64,000 bases of DNA from Methylomonas sp. AM2-LC (GCF_039904985.1 NZ_CP157005.1:744001-808000), one strand, 5' to 3'; shown: positions 18,291-26,791, counted from the stretch's first letter. The notes: generated from the letters alone by a model not told the origin. Made by a program: numbers and translations.

Positions 18291-19481
18291 TTAACGCTCT
18301 GCACGAAATCTGAGTGCGATTAAATCAAGAAATTGCTCTGCCAGTTCTGATTTGTCTGTCATCTTAAAATGTTGTTGTCCCTCCAGCCAATAAACCTGAA
18401 GGGCATTTTTTTCGCAATCAAAACCGCCCTCTGGTTTACCCACCCAATTTGCCGCAATCATATCCAAGTTTTTTTGGATTAGCTTCTGGCGCGCATAGCT
18501 CTCCAGATTATCTGTTTCTGCAGCAAAACCAACCACAAATGGTTTGTCTGGGCGTATTGATATTTCTGTAATAATATCAATATTTTTTTGTAACGGTATG
18601 GTCAGATTATCGTCGTTTTTTTTCAGCTTGTGAGTGTTGACTGTAACGGGACGATAATCTGCTACAGCCGCAGCACCAATATAAATATCTGCTTTATCAA
18701 CATAAGTCATCACTGCTTCGTACATTTGTTGAGCTGTTTCCACCGAGACTAAACTAACGCCTACGGGTGCTGTTAAATTAACTGGGCCGCTAACCAACGT
18801 AACATGAGCGCCAGCTTTGGCTGCTGCGCTAGCTAATGCATAACCCATTTTTCCAGAACTACGATTTGTGATGAAGCGGACCGGATCAATGGGTTCGCGA
18901 GTTGGTCCAGCTGTAATCAATAGCTGTACATTTTGTAGTTTTTTCGGTGCGTCATTGCCCAATAGTCGTCGGCATATCTGATCCGGTTCACTTAAGCGTC
19001 CCAAACCAACCTCTCCACAAGCCTGCTGGCCTGCTTCCGGGCCAATTATTTCAACGCCATGCAGTTTTAAACGGGCAATATTTTCTTGTACAACAGGTTT
19101 TCGCCACATGGCCTGATTCATGGCTGGTGCAATGAAAGTAGGGCATTCAGCCACCAAATAAAGAGTCGATAGTAAATCATCTGCCAAACCTTGTGCCATT
19201 TTTGCGATCATGTTGGCAGTAGCTGGTGCAATGATGAGTTGATCTGCCCAGCGCGCCAGATGAATGTGACTCATGCTTTGTTCTTGGTCATTTTCTATTA
19301 ATGTCGTGTATACCTGTTGACCACTCAGCGCCTGAAATGTAAGCGGCGTAACAAAGTGTTGGGCAGATTCGGTCATTACAACACGCACTTCAGCGCCATG
19401 TTTACGCAACAGTCGCACCAGTTCAGCAGCCTTGTAGGCGGCAATGCCCCCACATACGCCTAAAAGAATTTTTTTATTAAT
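18291..19481 (-). CDS. coaBC: Bifunctional phosphopantothenoylcysteine decarboxylase/synthetase CoaBC
   Basis: CoaBC catalyses two steps of coenzyme A synthesis: joining phosphopantothenate to cysteine (CoaB) and decarboxylating it (CoaC). Seen are the flavin domain (GGIAAYKA, the active-site His in MSHIHLARWAD, PAMNQAMW) and the CoaB domain (LITAGPTREPIDPVRFITNRSSGKMGYALA, GAAAVADYRP, the KKN motif). The protein homology extends upstream of the first GTG (19418) through KKILLGVCGGIAAYK. No ATG/GTG/TTG exists there, so the start is most likely ATT at 19481-19479, seven bases after an AGAGG ribosome site. Confidence 0.93.
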   Translation of the reverse strand: MNKKILLGVCGGIAAYKAAELVRLLRKHGAEVRVVMTESAQHFVTPLTFQALSGQQVYTTLIENDQEQSMSHIHLARWADQLIIAPATANMIAKMAQGLADDLLSTLYLVAECPTFIAPAMNQAMWRKPVVQENIARLKLHGVEIIGPEAGQQACGEVGLGRLSEPDQICRRLLGNDAPKKLQNVQLLITAGPTREPIDPVRFITNRSSGKMGYALASAAAKAGAHVTLVSGPVNLTAPVGVSLVSVETAQQMYEAVMTYVDKADIYIGAAAVADYRPVTVNTHKLKKNDDNLTIPLQKNIDIITEISIRPDKPFVVGFAAETDNLESYARQKLIQKNLDMIAANWVGKPEGGFDCEKNALQVYWLEGQQHFKMTDKSELAEQFLDLIALRFRAER

Positions 19482-19571
19482 AGTCTTGCCTCTAATGTAA
19501 TTTGGAATAAATTATGGCAAACTCGCCGCATTTGTTCTATTTTTTATATTATATATTGATCTGGAGTATCC

Positions 19572-20246
19572 ATGAGCATCAAGGATTGGCCTGCTGAAGA
19601 ACGTCCGCGCGAAAAATTATTGCAGCGTGGCGTAAAATCATTAACCGATGCCGAATTACTGGCTATTTTTCTAAGGGTGGGTACACCTGGAAAATCGGCA
19701 GTTGATATGGCTCGTGATTTGCTGACAGAATTTGGTTCCTTACAAGCCTTGCTAAATGCGGAGCAAGATCGATTTTGTGCAAGTCATGGCTTGGGTCCGG
19801 CTAAATACGTACAGTTGCAAGCGGTTTTGGAAATGGCGCGTCGTCATTTTGAAGAGGTTCTGCAACGAGGTAATGCCTTAACCAGTCCAGAAATTACCAG
19901 AGCCTATTTAAGTGCACAGTTACGCGGCCTTAGTTACGAGGTGTTTTGTTGTTTATTTCTGGATAATCAACATCGTGTTATTGTGTGGGAGGAGTTGTTT
20001 CGCGGTACTATTGATGGTGCCAGTGTTTATCCAAGAGAAGTAGCAAAACGAGCATTGTTTCACCATGCCGCTGCTGTTATTTTTGCACATAATCACCCCT
20101 CTGGCATTAACGAACCTAGTCAGGCCGATAAAAATATTACCGAAAAACTTAAACAGGCTTTGGGTTTGTTTGATATACGCGTTTTGGATCATTTTATCGT
20201 GGGTGATGGAAATCCATATTCATTTGCTGAGCATGGCTTAATTTAA
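19572..20246 (+). CDS. radC: RadC family JAB-domain protein
   Basis: A 224-residue protein with the N-terminal helix-hairpin-helix-like part ([30 protein letters not shown]) and the C-terminal JAB/MPN domain. The metal-binding signature is HNHPSG with Asp further on ([13 protein letters not shown]). This is the chromosomal housekeeping type beside coaBC, as in many gammaproteobacteria. Its once-proposed role in DNA repair is not established. The start ATG follows CTGGAG. Confidence 0.93.
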   Translation: MSIKDWPAEERPREKLLQRGVKSLTDAELLAIFLRVGTPGKSAVDMARDLLTEFGSLQALLNAEQDRFCASHGLGPAKYVQLQAVLEMARRHFEEVLQRGNALTSPEITRAYLSAQLRGLSYEVFCCLFLDNQHRVIVWEELFRGTIDGASVYPREVAKRALFHHAAAVIFAHNHPSGINEPSQADKNITEKLKQALGLFDIRVLDHFIVGDGNPYSFAEHGLI

Positions 20247-20419
20247 TCCGTGCAACAACGCTTAGATTTACAAAATAGATTGAGTTTTCAACTGATAAAA
20301 ATAGTCATTACTCACTCAGTTACTCAGCAACATCGGCAACAAAGATTGCGATTGTCAGTGAGTTAGGAGAGGGGTGAAAACGGGTTGAGTAGTTGTTAAT
20401 AATATACATTAAGCTTAAA

Positions 20420-20444
20420 GTGTATTTTTTTGTTTAAAATACAC
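20420..20444. repeat. Perfect 9-bp inverted repeat upstream of rnfB
   Basis: GTGTATTTT and AAAATACAC are separated by 7 T-rich bases, ending 31 bases before the rnfB ATG. It could be a regulator-binding site or an RNA stem. The 229-base radC-rnfB gap otherwise shows only an imperfect ACTCACT/AGTGAGT pair (about 20308-20365). Confidence 0.4.
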
Positions 20445-20475
20445 CTTGCAATAAATTGATGACTCTAACATATTG

Positions 20476-21036
20476 ATGAACAAACCATTAGCTGAACAAA
20501 TAGATGCGCTTTTACCGCAAACGCAATGTGGAAAATGTGGTTACGCGGGATGTCAGCCTTACGCAGAAGCTATGAGTCAGAATCAAGCAGATATTACCTT
20601 GTGTCCGCCTGGTGGAGGGCTGCTTGTGGAAAAGCTGGCAGATTTATTGGGCAAAGATGTAGAAATACCCACACATCTATATGAGCCGCAACCTAGGCGT
20701 GTGGCAGTTATTAGCGAAACTGAGTGCATAGGCTGCACTAAATGTATTCCGCCCTGTCCTGTCGATGCCATTGTTGGTGCAGCTAAATTTATGCATACTG
20801 TTATTGCCGAGCAATGTACGGGATGTGAGCTTTGTATTGCTCCGTGTCCAGTTAATTGTATTAGTATGGAAATATCGCAATTGCCGTTACGAAATGCAGA
20901 GGATGTGCAGTTATCCAAAGTGCGTTTTCATACAAGAAATGAGCGTATAGTAAAGCTGGAAGCGGAAAAAACCTTACGATTGCAACGGCAAAAGCAGCAG
21001 CTGGAACTATTAAAAAAAACTAAAACTATAGTTTAA
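20476..21036 (+). CDS. rnfB: RnfB-type iron-sulfur protein (orphan)
   Basis: A 186-residue Fe-S protein. The N-terminal Fe-S domain has [16 protein letters not shown] and a further Cys in TLCPPGG (the four-cysteine RnfB cluster). Two ferredoxin 4Fe-4S motifs follow ([19 protein letters not shown] and [16 protein letters not shown]). The hydrophobic N-terminal anchor of full RnfB is missing, and no rnfA/C/D/G/E lies nearby, so this is the stand-alone soluble type. It probably acts as an electron carrier, partner unknown. Start is ATG 20476 rather than the TTG one codon earlier. Confidence 0.88.
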   Translation: MNKPLAEQIDALLPQTQCGKCGYAGCQPYAEAMSQNQADITLCPPGGGLLVEKLADLLGKDVEIPTHLYEPQPRRVAVISETECIGCTKCIPPCPVDAIVGAAKFMHTVIAEQCTGCELCIAPCPVNCISMEISQLPLRNAEDVQLSKVRFHTRNERIVKLEAEKTLRLQRQKQQLELLKKTKTIV

Positions 21037-21159
21037 GCTACACTGACAATGACTTTCATAGCGATTCATTTTATAATGCTCGTCTTGTCTGCAAGATCAA
21101 GTTGATGATAGAGCTTATTTATTTGGCCAACAGTCGTCATTTTTAGTTGAAATCACATT

Positions 21160-21201
21160 GCGCCCTTAGCTCAGCTGGATAGAGCGCGGCCCTCCGGAGG
21201 T
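21160..21201 (+). pseudogene. Truncated tRNA-Arg (5' half)
   Basis: The first roughly 40 bases match the 5' half of the intact tRNA-Arg 126 bases downstream (acceptor strand, D-arm and CTCCGGA anticodon loop). The sequence then diverges with no variable loop, T-arm or acceptor 3' strand. Similarity also extends about 9 bases upstream (AAATCA..TTGCGCCC in both). It is probably a scar of integration or partial duplication beside the integrase module. Confidence 0.75.
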
Positions 21202-21243
21202 AGCAGTCACCCAATTTTTGGGCACGGGGGCGAAGGTCAAAAC

Positions 21244-21259
21244 CATTTTGGCCAAAATG
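21244..21259. repeat. 16-bp perfect palindrome between tRNA copies
   Basis: CATTTTGGCCAAAATG is a perfect palindrome lying between the truncated and intact tRNA-Arg copies. Its place next to an integrase module makes a recombination or regulator site possible, but nothing in the sequence proves this. Confidence 0.4.
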
Positions 21260-21285
21260 TTATAAAATTTACCGCAAATCATCTT

Positions 21286-21362
21286 GCGCCCTTAGCTCAG
21301 CTGGATAGAGCGTACCCCTCCGGAGGGTAAGGCCAGAGGTTCAAATCCTCTAGGGCGCGCCA
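21286..21362 (+). tRNA. tRNA-Arg (anticodon CCG)
   Basis: A complete cloverleaf. Acceptor GCGCCCT pairs with AGGGCGC, the D-arm is GCTCAGCTGGATAGAGC, anticodon stem TACCC pairs with GGGTA around loop CTCCGGA (anticodon CCG), and T-arm AGAGG-TTCAAAT-CCTCT is intact. The discriminator is G and CCA is encoded. It reads CGG codons. It is the likely integration target of the module that follows. Confidence 0.95.
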
Positions 21363-21461
21363 TTTTGACATCTACCCCACATCCTCGTTTTTTTCCATTT
21401 TGGGCTCTGTGCCCTGTATGTGCCTAAACTGTGCCAAGCACATAAAATCTTTAACATCCAT

Positions 21462-21704
21462 TTACGAATTTTGACCTTCACCCTCATGTGCCTTTTTGGG
21501 GTCTTCTGGGACATATTCAAACAGATCGCCTACTGAGCAATTAAAAAATTCACACAACTTTTCCATTGCATCTAATTCAATTCTTGCGGCTTCTTCTTTA
21601 TAGAGCAACGTAATTGTATTTCGATGTAACCCCGTTTCACGAGCCAAATCTGCAATTTTCAGTTTTTTCTTACCCATTAGTTCAGATAGATAACATTTGA
21701 TCAA
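21462..21704 (-). CDS. XRE-family transcriptional regulator
   Basis: A small regulator of about 80 residues with a single helix-turn-helix (LKIADLARETGLHRNTITLLYKEEAARIELDAMEKLCEFFNCSVGDLFEYV), close to phage Cro/repressor-like and antitoxin-type proteins. I start it at TTG 21704, four to five bases after AGGAGG; the open frame extends 23 codons further but without such a site. It faces the divergent excisionase-like gene and probably controls that operon (inference from arrangement). Confidence 0.8.
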   Translation of the reverse strand: MIKCYLSELMGKKKLKIADLARETGLHRNTITLLYKEEAARIELDAMEKLCEFFNCSVGDLFEYVPEDPKKAHEGEGQNS

Positions 21705-21847
21705 AAGCCCTCCTAAATTAAATAATTCCACCTTGAATGAAAAAAAGACTTGCAAAATGATATTTTGAGTCATAAAATGTTATCCAGGATGATAAATACG
21801 CATCCTGGGTTAATTTTTTATACTTAGAATATCAGAGGAATAACCTT

Positions 21848-22078
21848 ATGTCTTTAACTTATCTCACAACCGAAGAGTTAGCAGAAAAAATTAAGTATGA
21901 CGCACGAACCATCAGAAACACACTAAAAGATAGTGTTCTTTTGGAAGGTCGGCATTACTTTCGCCCATTTGGTGGAAGAAAAATCTTGTTCATTTGGGAA
22001 AACATTGAAGCGGATATGACCCAAGCCCAATCTCAGTTTGCTATTCCACTAAGCAGAGGAGGTGTGTGCTATGGGTAG
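21848..22078 (+). CDS. Excisionase-like helix-turn-helix protein
   Basis: A 76-residue protein with a MerR/Xis-type winged helix (YLTTEELAEKIKYDARTIRNTLKDSVLLEGRHYFRPFGGRKILFIWENIEADM). Such small proteins bend att-site DNA and set the direction of tyrosine recombinases. Its 3' end overlaps the integrase start by 8 bases, so the two are translationally coupled. No family name beyond excisionase/AlpA-like can be given safely. Confidence 0.75.
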   Translation: MSLTYLTTEELAEKIKYDARTIRNTLKDSVLLEGRHYFRPFGGRKILFIWENIEADMTQAQSQFAIPLSRGGVCYG

Positions 22079-23255
22079 TATTAGAGTTAGGAACGAAACA
22101 GGCAAATTGTTTCTTGATTTCAATTTTCAGAATATACGTTGCCGTGAGCAAACTACTTTGGATGACAACAAAGGCAACAGAGTAAAACTGCAAAAACTGT
22201 TGGATAAAATCGAAGCCGAAATCACGCTTGAGCAATTTGATTATCGCAAGTATTTTCCCAATAGTGCCCAAGCCGATAAGTTTGACCAAATAGCGGCTCA
22301 AAAGCAGCAGGCGGTCATCAGAGCCACCCCCTTATTCAAAGATTTTGCTCAAGAGTGGTATGAGGAGATGCAGGTCGGTTGGCGCAATTCACATAAGGTC
22401 ACCGTTCGCAGAATGCTCAATGACCGCATTATGGAGTGGTTTGGTGAGATGGAAGTCAGCGTCATCGCCAAAGCAGATATTTTGAAATTTCGCGCTTCCC
22501 TCGCCAAAGTTGAGCGCAAAGATGGAAAAACCCTTTCTGCAGAATATATCAATAAATATATGAAAATTTTGCGGATGCCACTTGATGAGGCCGCTGACCG
22601 ATTCAATTTTACGTCACCCTACCGTGGAGTCAAGCCCTTAAAAAAACCAAAATCTCACATCGATCCGTTTACCTTAACCGAGGTAAATCTAATTTTAGCG
22701 ACCGTGCGTGCCGATTTTAAATCGTATTACACCATTCGCTTCTTTACTGGCATGCGGACGGCGGAAATCGATGGTTTGAAATGGAAGTATGTGGATTTTG
22801 AGCGCAAGCAGATCTTAATTCGGGAAACCATCGTCAATGGGATTGTGGAGTACACCAAAACGGATGGTTCCCAACGCGAAATTGAAATGTCACAACCGGT
22901 GTATGAGGCATTTAGGCAGCAATGGGACGTCACGGGGGGCAAGCATGAGTATGTGTTTGTTAACAATGCCGGGAATCCTCTGGAGTATAACAATGTCTCG
23001 CGCCGGATCTGGCATCCCTTACTGCGTTTTCTAGAATTACCACGCCGCAAGGCTTATCAAACCCGACACACGGCAGCCACCCTGTGGTTGGCATCGGGGG
23101 AAAACCCAGAATGGATTGCAAGGCAAATGGGGCACACCACGACTGAAATGTTGTTCAGGACGTATTCTCGTTACGTGCCTAACTTGACCCGGAGAGATGG
23201 TTCAGCTTTTGAAAACTTATTGGCGGCTAATCTCAATCCGCCGAAGGAGGCATAG
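22071..23255 (+). CDS. Tyrosine recombinase (integrase)
   Basis: A site-specific integrase of 394 residues from ATG 22071, which sits 8 bases after AGGAGG. It has an N-terminal arm-binding domain of the DUF3596 type (SIRVRNETGKLFLDFNFQNIRCREQT), a SAM-like core-binding domain (about 90-190), and the catalytic domain. Catalytic residues seen are Arg in FFTGMRTAEI, Lys in YTKTDGS, YQTRHTAA (Arg-His, with Tyr in place of the first His), His in QMGHTT and the nucleophile Tyr in LFRTYSRY. All essential groups are present, so it is likely active. It probably integrates at the adjacent tRNA-Arg. Confidence 0.92.
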   Translation: MGSIRVRNETGKLFLDFNFQNIRCREQTTLDDNKGNRVKLQKLLDKIEAEITLEQFDYRKYFPNSAQADKFDQIAAQKQQAVIRATPLFKDFAQEWYEEMQVGWRNSHKVTVRRMLNDRIMEWFGEMEVSVIAKADILKFRASLAKVERKDGKTLSAEYINKYMKILRMPLDEAADRFNFTSPYRGVKPLKKPKSHIDPFTLTEVNLILATVRADFKSYYTIRFFTGMRTAEIDGLKWKYVDFERKQILIRETIVNGIVEYTKTDGSQREIEMSQPVYEAFRQQWDVTGGKHEYVFVNNAGNPLEYNNVSRRIWHPLLRFLELPRRKAYQTRHTAATLWLASGENPEWIARQMGHTTTEMLFRTYSRYVPNLTRRDGSAFENLLAANLNPPKEA

Positions 23256-23257
23256 CC

Positions 23258-23587
23258 ATGAAGCAACATCAATTAAGGGCTACGCCTCACGCCATCAATG
23301 CGGCACAGCAGAACAGAACATTCTGCGACGCTCATCCACCCAGTTCAGAGGAGCCGGTTGTCTTTGATCGCTTACTGGAATGCTTGAACTATGCCTTGGC
23401 CATAGATGATTCCGTCAACTTAGCTCTTGTGCTGGGTATGACGGCATCCCTTAGCAATCAAGAAGCCCTAGCTCACTGGGTTCGTAATGAAACACAAGGC
23501 AACCAGTTTTTAGATGCCAGTGCCCTGTTTAATTTTCTGGTCAATCAATTAGAGAAACTGCTTGCTGTCGTCGGGAGAAACTCATGA
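23258..23587 (+). CDS. Hypothetical protein between two recombinase genes
   Basis: A 109-residue protein that I do not recognise. It has a polar N-terminus with several His/Gln/Pro and a helical C-terminal half (FDRLLECLNYALAIDDSVNLALVLGMTASLSNQEALAHWV). It starts 2 bases after the integrase stop and overlaps the next recombinase by ATGA, so it belongs to the recombinase operon. It could be an accessory factor of the recombination reaction (inference from position only). Confidence 0.7.
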   Translation: MKQHQLRATPHAINAAQQNRTFCDAHPPSSEEPVVFDRLLECLNYALAIDDSVNLALVLGMTASLSNQEALAHWVRNETQGNQFLDASALFNFLVNQLEKLLAVVGRNS

Positions 23588-24597
23588 ATCACTTACTGCA
23601 ACTTAGCGCTGCTAATACCCAAGTAACACCGTTGTTTAAGGATTTTGCCTTAGATTGGTTTGAGAAGACGCAATTGCACCTGCAAAACTCACAAAAACGT
23701 GTCGTTCAAAATCTGCTATCAGGTTACCTGATGGTTTGGTTTGGCGACATGAATATTGCCAGCATCACCCAAACAGAAATTAGACAATTTCGCACTGCTC
23801 TTGCTAAAGTCGAGTGCCAAGTTGGAAAAGGCTTATCCATCCGTACCATCAATAAATCCCTGCTTATTTTACAAAAGGCACCCAATACCGCAGCAGAGCT
23901 TTTTGGACTAACGCCGTTGAGCTTTGAAATTCGGCCTGAAAAAAATCCAGAACGGATTATTCAAGCGTTTACCGTAACGGAGGTCAATCGCATTTTAATG
24001 GCGGTGAGTACAGATTTTGAACCGTATTTGATTGCGTGCTTTTATACCGATATGCGCAATGGTGAAATCGAGGCACTCAAGTGGAAAAATGTTGATTTCG
24101 TACAAAGACAGATTTTGATTCGTGAAACCGGCATCAATGGTCACACTTCAAAAATTCCTTTGTCATTACAGCGCAATATAGAAATGTCAGCACATGATTA
24201 TGCGGCATTGCGCCAGCAATGGGCAATCACGGATAACCAATTCGAGTTTGTGTTTGTCAATCAGCCTGATAATCCGTTGACCTTATTCCATCTCATGCGG
24301 CATGTTTGGCAACCGCTACTACGGCAAATCGGCCTTTCACATTGCGCACTCATACAAACTCGACATACCGCTGTCGTTTTATGGCTGGACGAAGGCAAAA
24401 CACCTGAATGGATAGCTCTACAACTCGGTATTGGTTCTGTTGAAGTGTTTTTCAGGATTTATTTTAGCCTTCTTCATAGGCTGATAAATCCACTGGATAC
24501 TCATTTTGAATTCGAGCGGCCAACCTATAGTGTTGAAGGCAATGCCACGCTAAAACAAACCACTAAACCTGCTAATAACAGCCGGAGAGCGTCATGA
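23584..24597 (+). CDS. Second, degenerate tyrosine recombinase paralogue
   Basis: A 337-residue protein clearly paralogous to the upstream integrase along the core-binding and catalytic domains (TPLFKDFA, WFGDM, FTVTEVNRIL, EIEALKWKNVDF, QILIRET shared). It lacks the N-terminal arm-binding domain. Arg I (YTDMRNGEI), Arg-His (IQTRHTAV) and the Tyr (FFRIYF) remain. The His of the GH motif is Ile (QLGIGSV) and the first His position of HxxR is Ile. It may be inactive, act only in a complex, or be regulatory. It shares ATGA overlaps with both neighbours. Confidence 0.88.
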   Translation: MNHLLQLSAANTQVTPLFKDFALDWFEKTQLHLQNSQKRVVQNLLSGYLMVWFGDMNIASITQTEIRQFRTALAKVECQVGKGLSIRTINKSLLILQKAPNTAAELFGLTPLSFEIRPEKNPERIIQAFTVTEVNRILMAVSTDFEPYLIACFYTDMRNGEIEALKWKNVDFVQRQILIRETGINGHTSKIPLSLQRNIEMSAHDYAALRQQWAITDNQFEFVFVNQPDNPLTLFHLMRHVWQPLLRQIGLSHCALIQTRHTAVVLWLDEGKTPEWIALQLGIGSVEVFFRIYFSLLHRLINPLDTHFEFERPTYSVEGNATLKQTTKPANNSRRAS

Positions 24598-25583
24598 TGA
24601 ACAAGCAAGCACCGCAAACTCAATTTCAAGCCCAAACGGTTACTCAAAATGCAGCTGTTTCTTCTAACTTTGCCTGTAACACCCGATTGATCGGTGTGGT
24701 AGATTCGATTATGACCCGGCATTCCGAGGCGATTGCCTACAATTTTGTCCTGTTGGTCGCTGCCAATGGTGAGTTAATTCGCGGTAAATGGCCTGCCATT
24801 CCAGGAGAAAAACTACCGGCCTTAGGTGATATTCTGCGAATTAATATTCAAACGCAAAGCGAAGATCCTGAGCTGTATTCACAGTCACCAGGCAAATCGG
24901 GAAAAGTTTGCCATTCCATTGTTCATTGGCAAACCATTCCTGAGCAACTGCCTTTGGAATTGCTTAATCAACTTTACAGTTATGCGGGACACCAAGAAGT
25001 TGTAGACCGCTTGGTTGGCATCATGCATCGTATTAGTATCCCTTGCATTAAAGCACTGTTCATTGATGTGTTTAGCAATCCAAGAATTGCGCGGCCTTTT
25101 ATGCAAGTCGCCGCCAGTCATCAACACCATCACAGCCATACTGGTGGTTTGTTACTACACAGTGTCGAATGTGCAGAATGGGTAGAGCGTGTCGCCGCAG
25201 AAACTTTGAACCCCAAGGAAGCCGCCCTCGCCATTTCGGTGGCGCTGCTACATGATTTAGGCAAGATAGAGACGATGAAGCCATCGAATGTCAACCGCAT
25301 GGTCGACCATGAAGTATTGTCTTTAACCTTATTGGAACCCGCCCTCACCGACTTGCAAACCCAGTGGTCGCAAGGTGCTTATGCCTTACGGCAAATGCTA
25401 AGTTGGTCTCCTAGCGCTGAAAAATTTCCAAAGTTTCCTGGCAGCTTATTAGTCAAAATGGCCGATCAATACAGTACGGCACTCTCGGCACGTAATAAGG
25501 CATTTCAGGCGTTACCTGAGCATTATTATTGGGCCAGTCTGAAAACGACGCATAACTTGCAATTTTTTAACCGGATCAATTAA
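24594..25583 (+). CDS. HD-domain protein, TraI_2/MobH N-domain-like
   Basis: A 329-residue protein. The N-terminal 40-115 region resembles an OB-type fold (LIGVVDSIMTRHSEAIAYNFVLLVAANG). An HD phosphohydrolase domain follows (HHHSHTGGLLLHSVECAEW, VALLHDLGKIETM, VDHEVLSL, VKMADQYSTALSARN). The HD part resembles the N-terminal domain of MobH-type relaxases (TraI_2) and OB-HD nucleases such as YhaM. At this length the C-terminal half of a MobH relaxase is absent. Translation is coupled to the second recombinase. The exact substrate is unknown. Confidence 0.75.
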   Translation: MMNKQAPQTQFQAQTVTQNAAVSSNFACNTRLIGVVDSIMTRHSEAIAYNFVLLVAANGELIRGKWPAIPGEKLPALGDILRINIQTQSEDPELYSQSPGKSGKVCHSIVHWQTIPEQLPLELLNQLYSYAGHQEVVDRLVGIMHRISIPCIKALFIDVFSNPRIARPFMQVAASHQHHHSHTGGLLLHSVECAEWVERVAAETLNPKEAALAISVALLHDLGKIETMKPSNVNRMVDHEVLSLTLLEPALTDLQTQWSQGAYALRQMLSWSPSAEKFPKFPGSLLVKMADQYSTALSARNKAFQALPEHYYWASLKTTHNLQFFNRIN

Positions 25584-25746
25584 ACAAATAGACCAAATAG
25601 CTTCGTCTAGCAGACAAGTCTATCAACAAACTGACGCCAAGAATTAGATATTTTAGGCGTCAAACACCGATAGCTCTCCAAATATCTATCTATTCCACAC
25701 AGCTTGTGGATTTTACGTTTTATCAATTTTTATCAGGATCCATTTT

Positions 25747-26382
25747 ATGAATCAGTCAAACCGCAAAAAATCTTGCTTGAAAAAATCCATTACCACCATA
25801 TCTACCATACTAATAGGCACGGGTTGCGCCGCTTTAACGCCCTCGTACATAACTATCGAGGGCTATAGAATCTATGATATTCAGACGAATCCAAATTCTG
25901 CCATTACTAAGCAAATCTCTGCGAATATCAAAGAAGCCATACAGTTGCGTGCTAACGATGTAACACTCAATAACACCATTCCACCCGCCACATTACCGGA
26001 AACCCCTGCTCGGTATGTGTTAACTGACCCGTTTAAAAATGCTACTGGGATTTTTGCAATGGCAAACAGCAAAAACCCCATAAAAATACCTCGCTGTGAA
26101 GGAGCTGTTATTGATGCTACCTCGCATCAATCTTTTGCGGGTGCTGAAAGAACAACTTTCTTTGTGTGTTTAATACCCTATCAGAAAGGTTATCAATTGG
26201 ACATTTATTACCACTATGACAAAGTGTCAGGTGGCTTATCCACACAGGCACTAGGCAGAACGCTTGCTCAATCAGTAATGGGCGACTCAAGCCAATTTAT
26301 TCCGACGACCATTGCTGCGTTGGAAGAAGCTGTAAAAGAAGCGGGTGTTAAGCCAGTGGTAGTGGATAGTTATCCAGATTAA
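25747..26382 (+). CDS. Predicted lipoprotein of unknown function
   Basis: A 211-residue protein with a lysine-rich N-terminus, a hydrophobic stretch and a lipobox-like LIGTGC (Cys at about 27), so it is probably a lipoprotein. The mature part shows no domain I know; it has YRIYDIQTNPNSA and a pair of cysteines in PRCEGAVIDAT and FFVCLIPY. A 163-base gap separates it from the HD gene, and a good terminator follows 90 bases downstream. It could be cargo of the integrated module. Confidence 0.65.
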   Translation: MNQSNRKKSCLKKSITTISTILIGTGCAALTPSYITIEGYRIYDIQTNPNSAITKQISANIKEAIQLRANDVTLNNTIPPATLPETPARYVLTDPFKNATGIFAMANSKNPIKIPRCEGAVIDATSHQSFAGAERTTFFVCLIPYQKGYQLDIYYHYDKVSGGLSTQALGRTLAQSVMGDSSQFIPTTIAALEEAVKEAGVKPVVVDSYPD

Positions 26383-26472
26383 AATCTTAGGTGGCACAGT
26401 CCGACTTCAGGAATAGAATAAGAATGCAAATCATTCGGTCGGCGGTTTGAGCCATCCGGGGTTGTAAAATTT

Positions 26473-26502
26473 AAAAGGCTTGCAGAAATGCAGGCCTTTT
26501 TT
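26473..26502 (+). terminator. Rho-independent terminator
   Basis: AAAGGC(T)TGCA and TGCA(G)GCCTTT form an 11-bp stem with one G-T pair around a GAAA loop, followed by a T run. It fits the end of the lipoprotein transcript on the + strand. Confidence 0.8.
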
Positions 26503-26569
26503 GCGCGTTGGAAACGAGGCATAATCAGGTTGGTTTAGTTCGGTTACTATTGATAGTACCTGCTATAGT

Positions 26570-26791
26570 TTACCGATCTTTAGTCAAACACCACAAACCA
26601 AATATAGCTAGCCAAATAATTATCAAGCTAATTTCATTGGCTACAGTAATCAGCATACCAAATTCGGTACTTTGCACCACGCTTGATGTATTTTCAAAAA
26701 GTATATATCCGTGTAAAATCATAAAGATACTAAAACATCCTAGTAAAAAAGAAAATAATGTTCCGATTTTTGTATTTATAAATTCTCGCAT
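26570..26791 (-). CDS. Small two-helix membrane protein
   Basis: A 73-residue product with two hydrophobic helices (about 10-31 and 44-66), ending CLTKDR. It is unrecognised. Its ATG shares a base with the TAA of the upstream secreted-protein gene (TAATG), so it is the second gene of a coupled pair. The overlapping + strand frame here lacks any such support. Confidence 0.55.
   Translation of the reverse strand: MREFINTKIGTLFSFLLGCFSIFMILHGYILFENTSSVVQSTEFGMLITVANEISLIIIWLAIFGLWCLTKDR

Noticed and set aside
26430..26470. A tRNA T-arm-like stretch (GTCGGCGGTTTGAGCC) that could be an attachment-site remnant of the integrase module
   Set aside because: The T-stem does not pair well, there is no CCA, and it does not match the 3' half of the tRNA-Arg; too weak to call.
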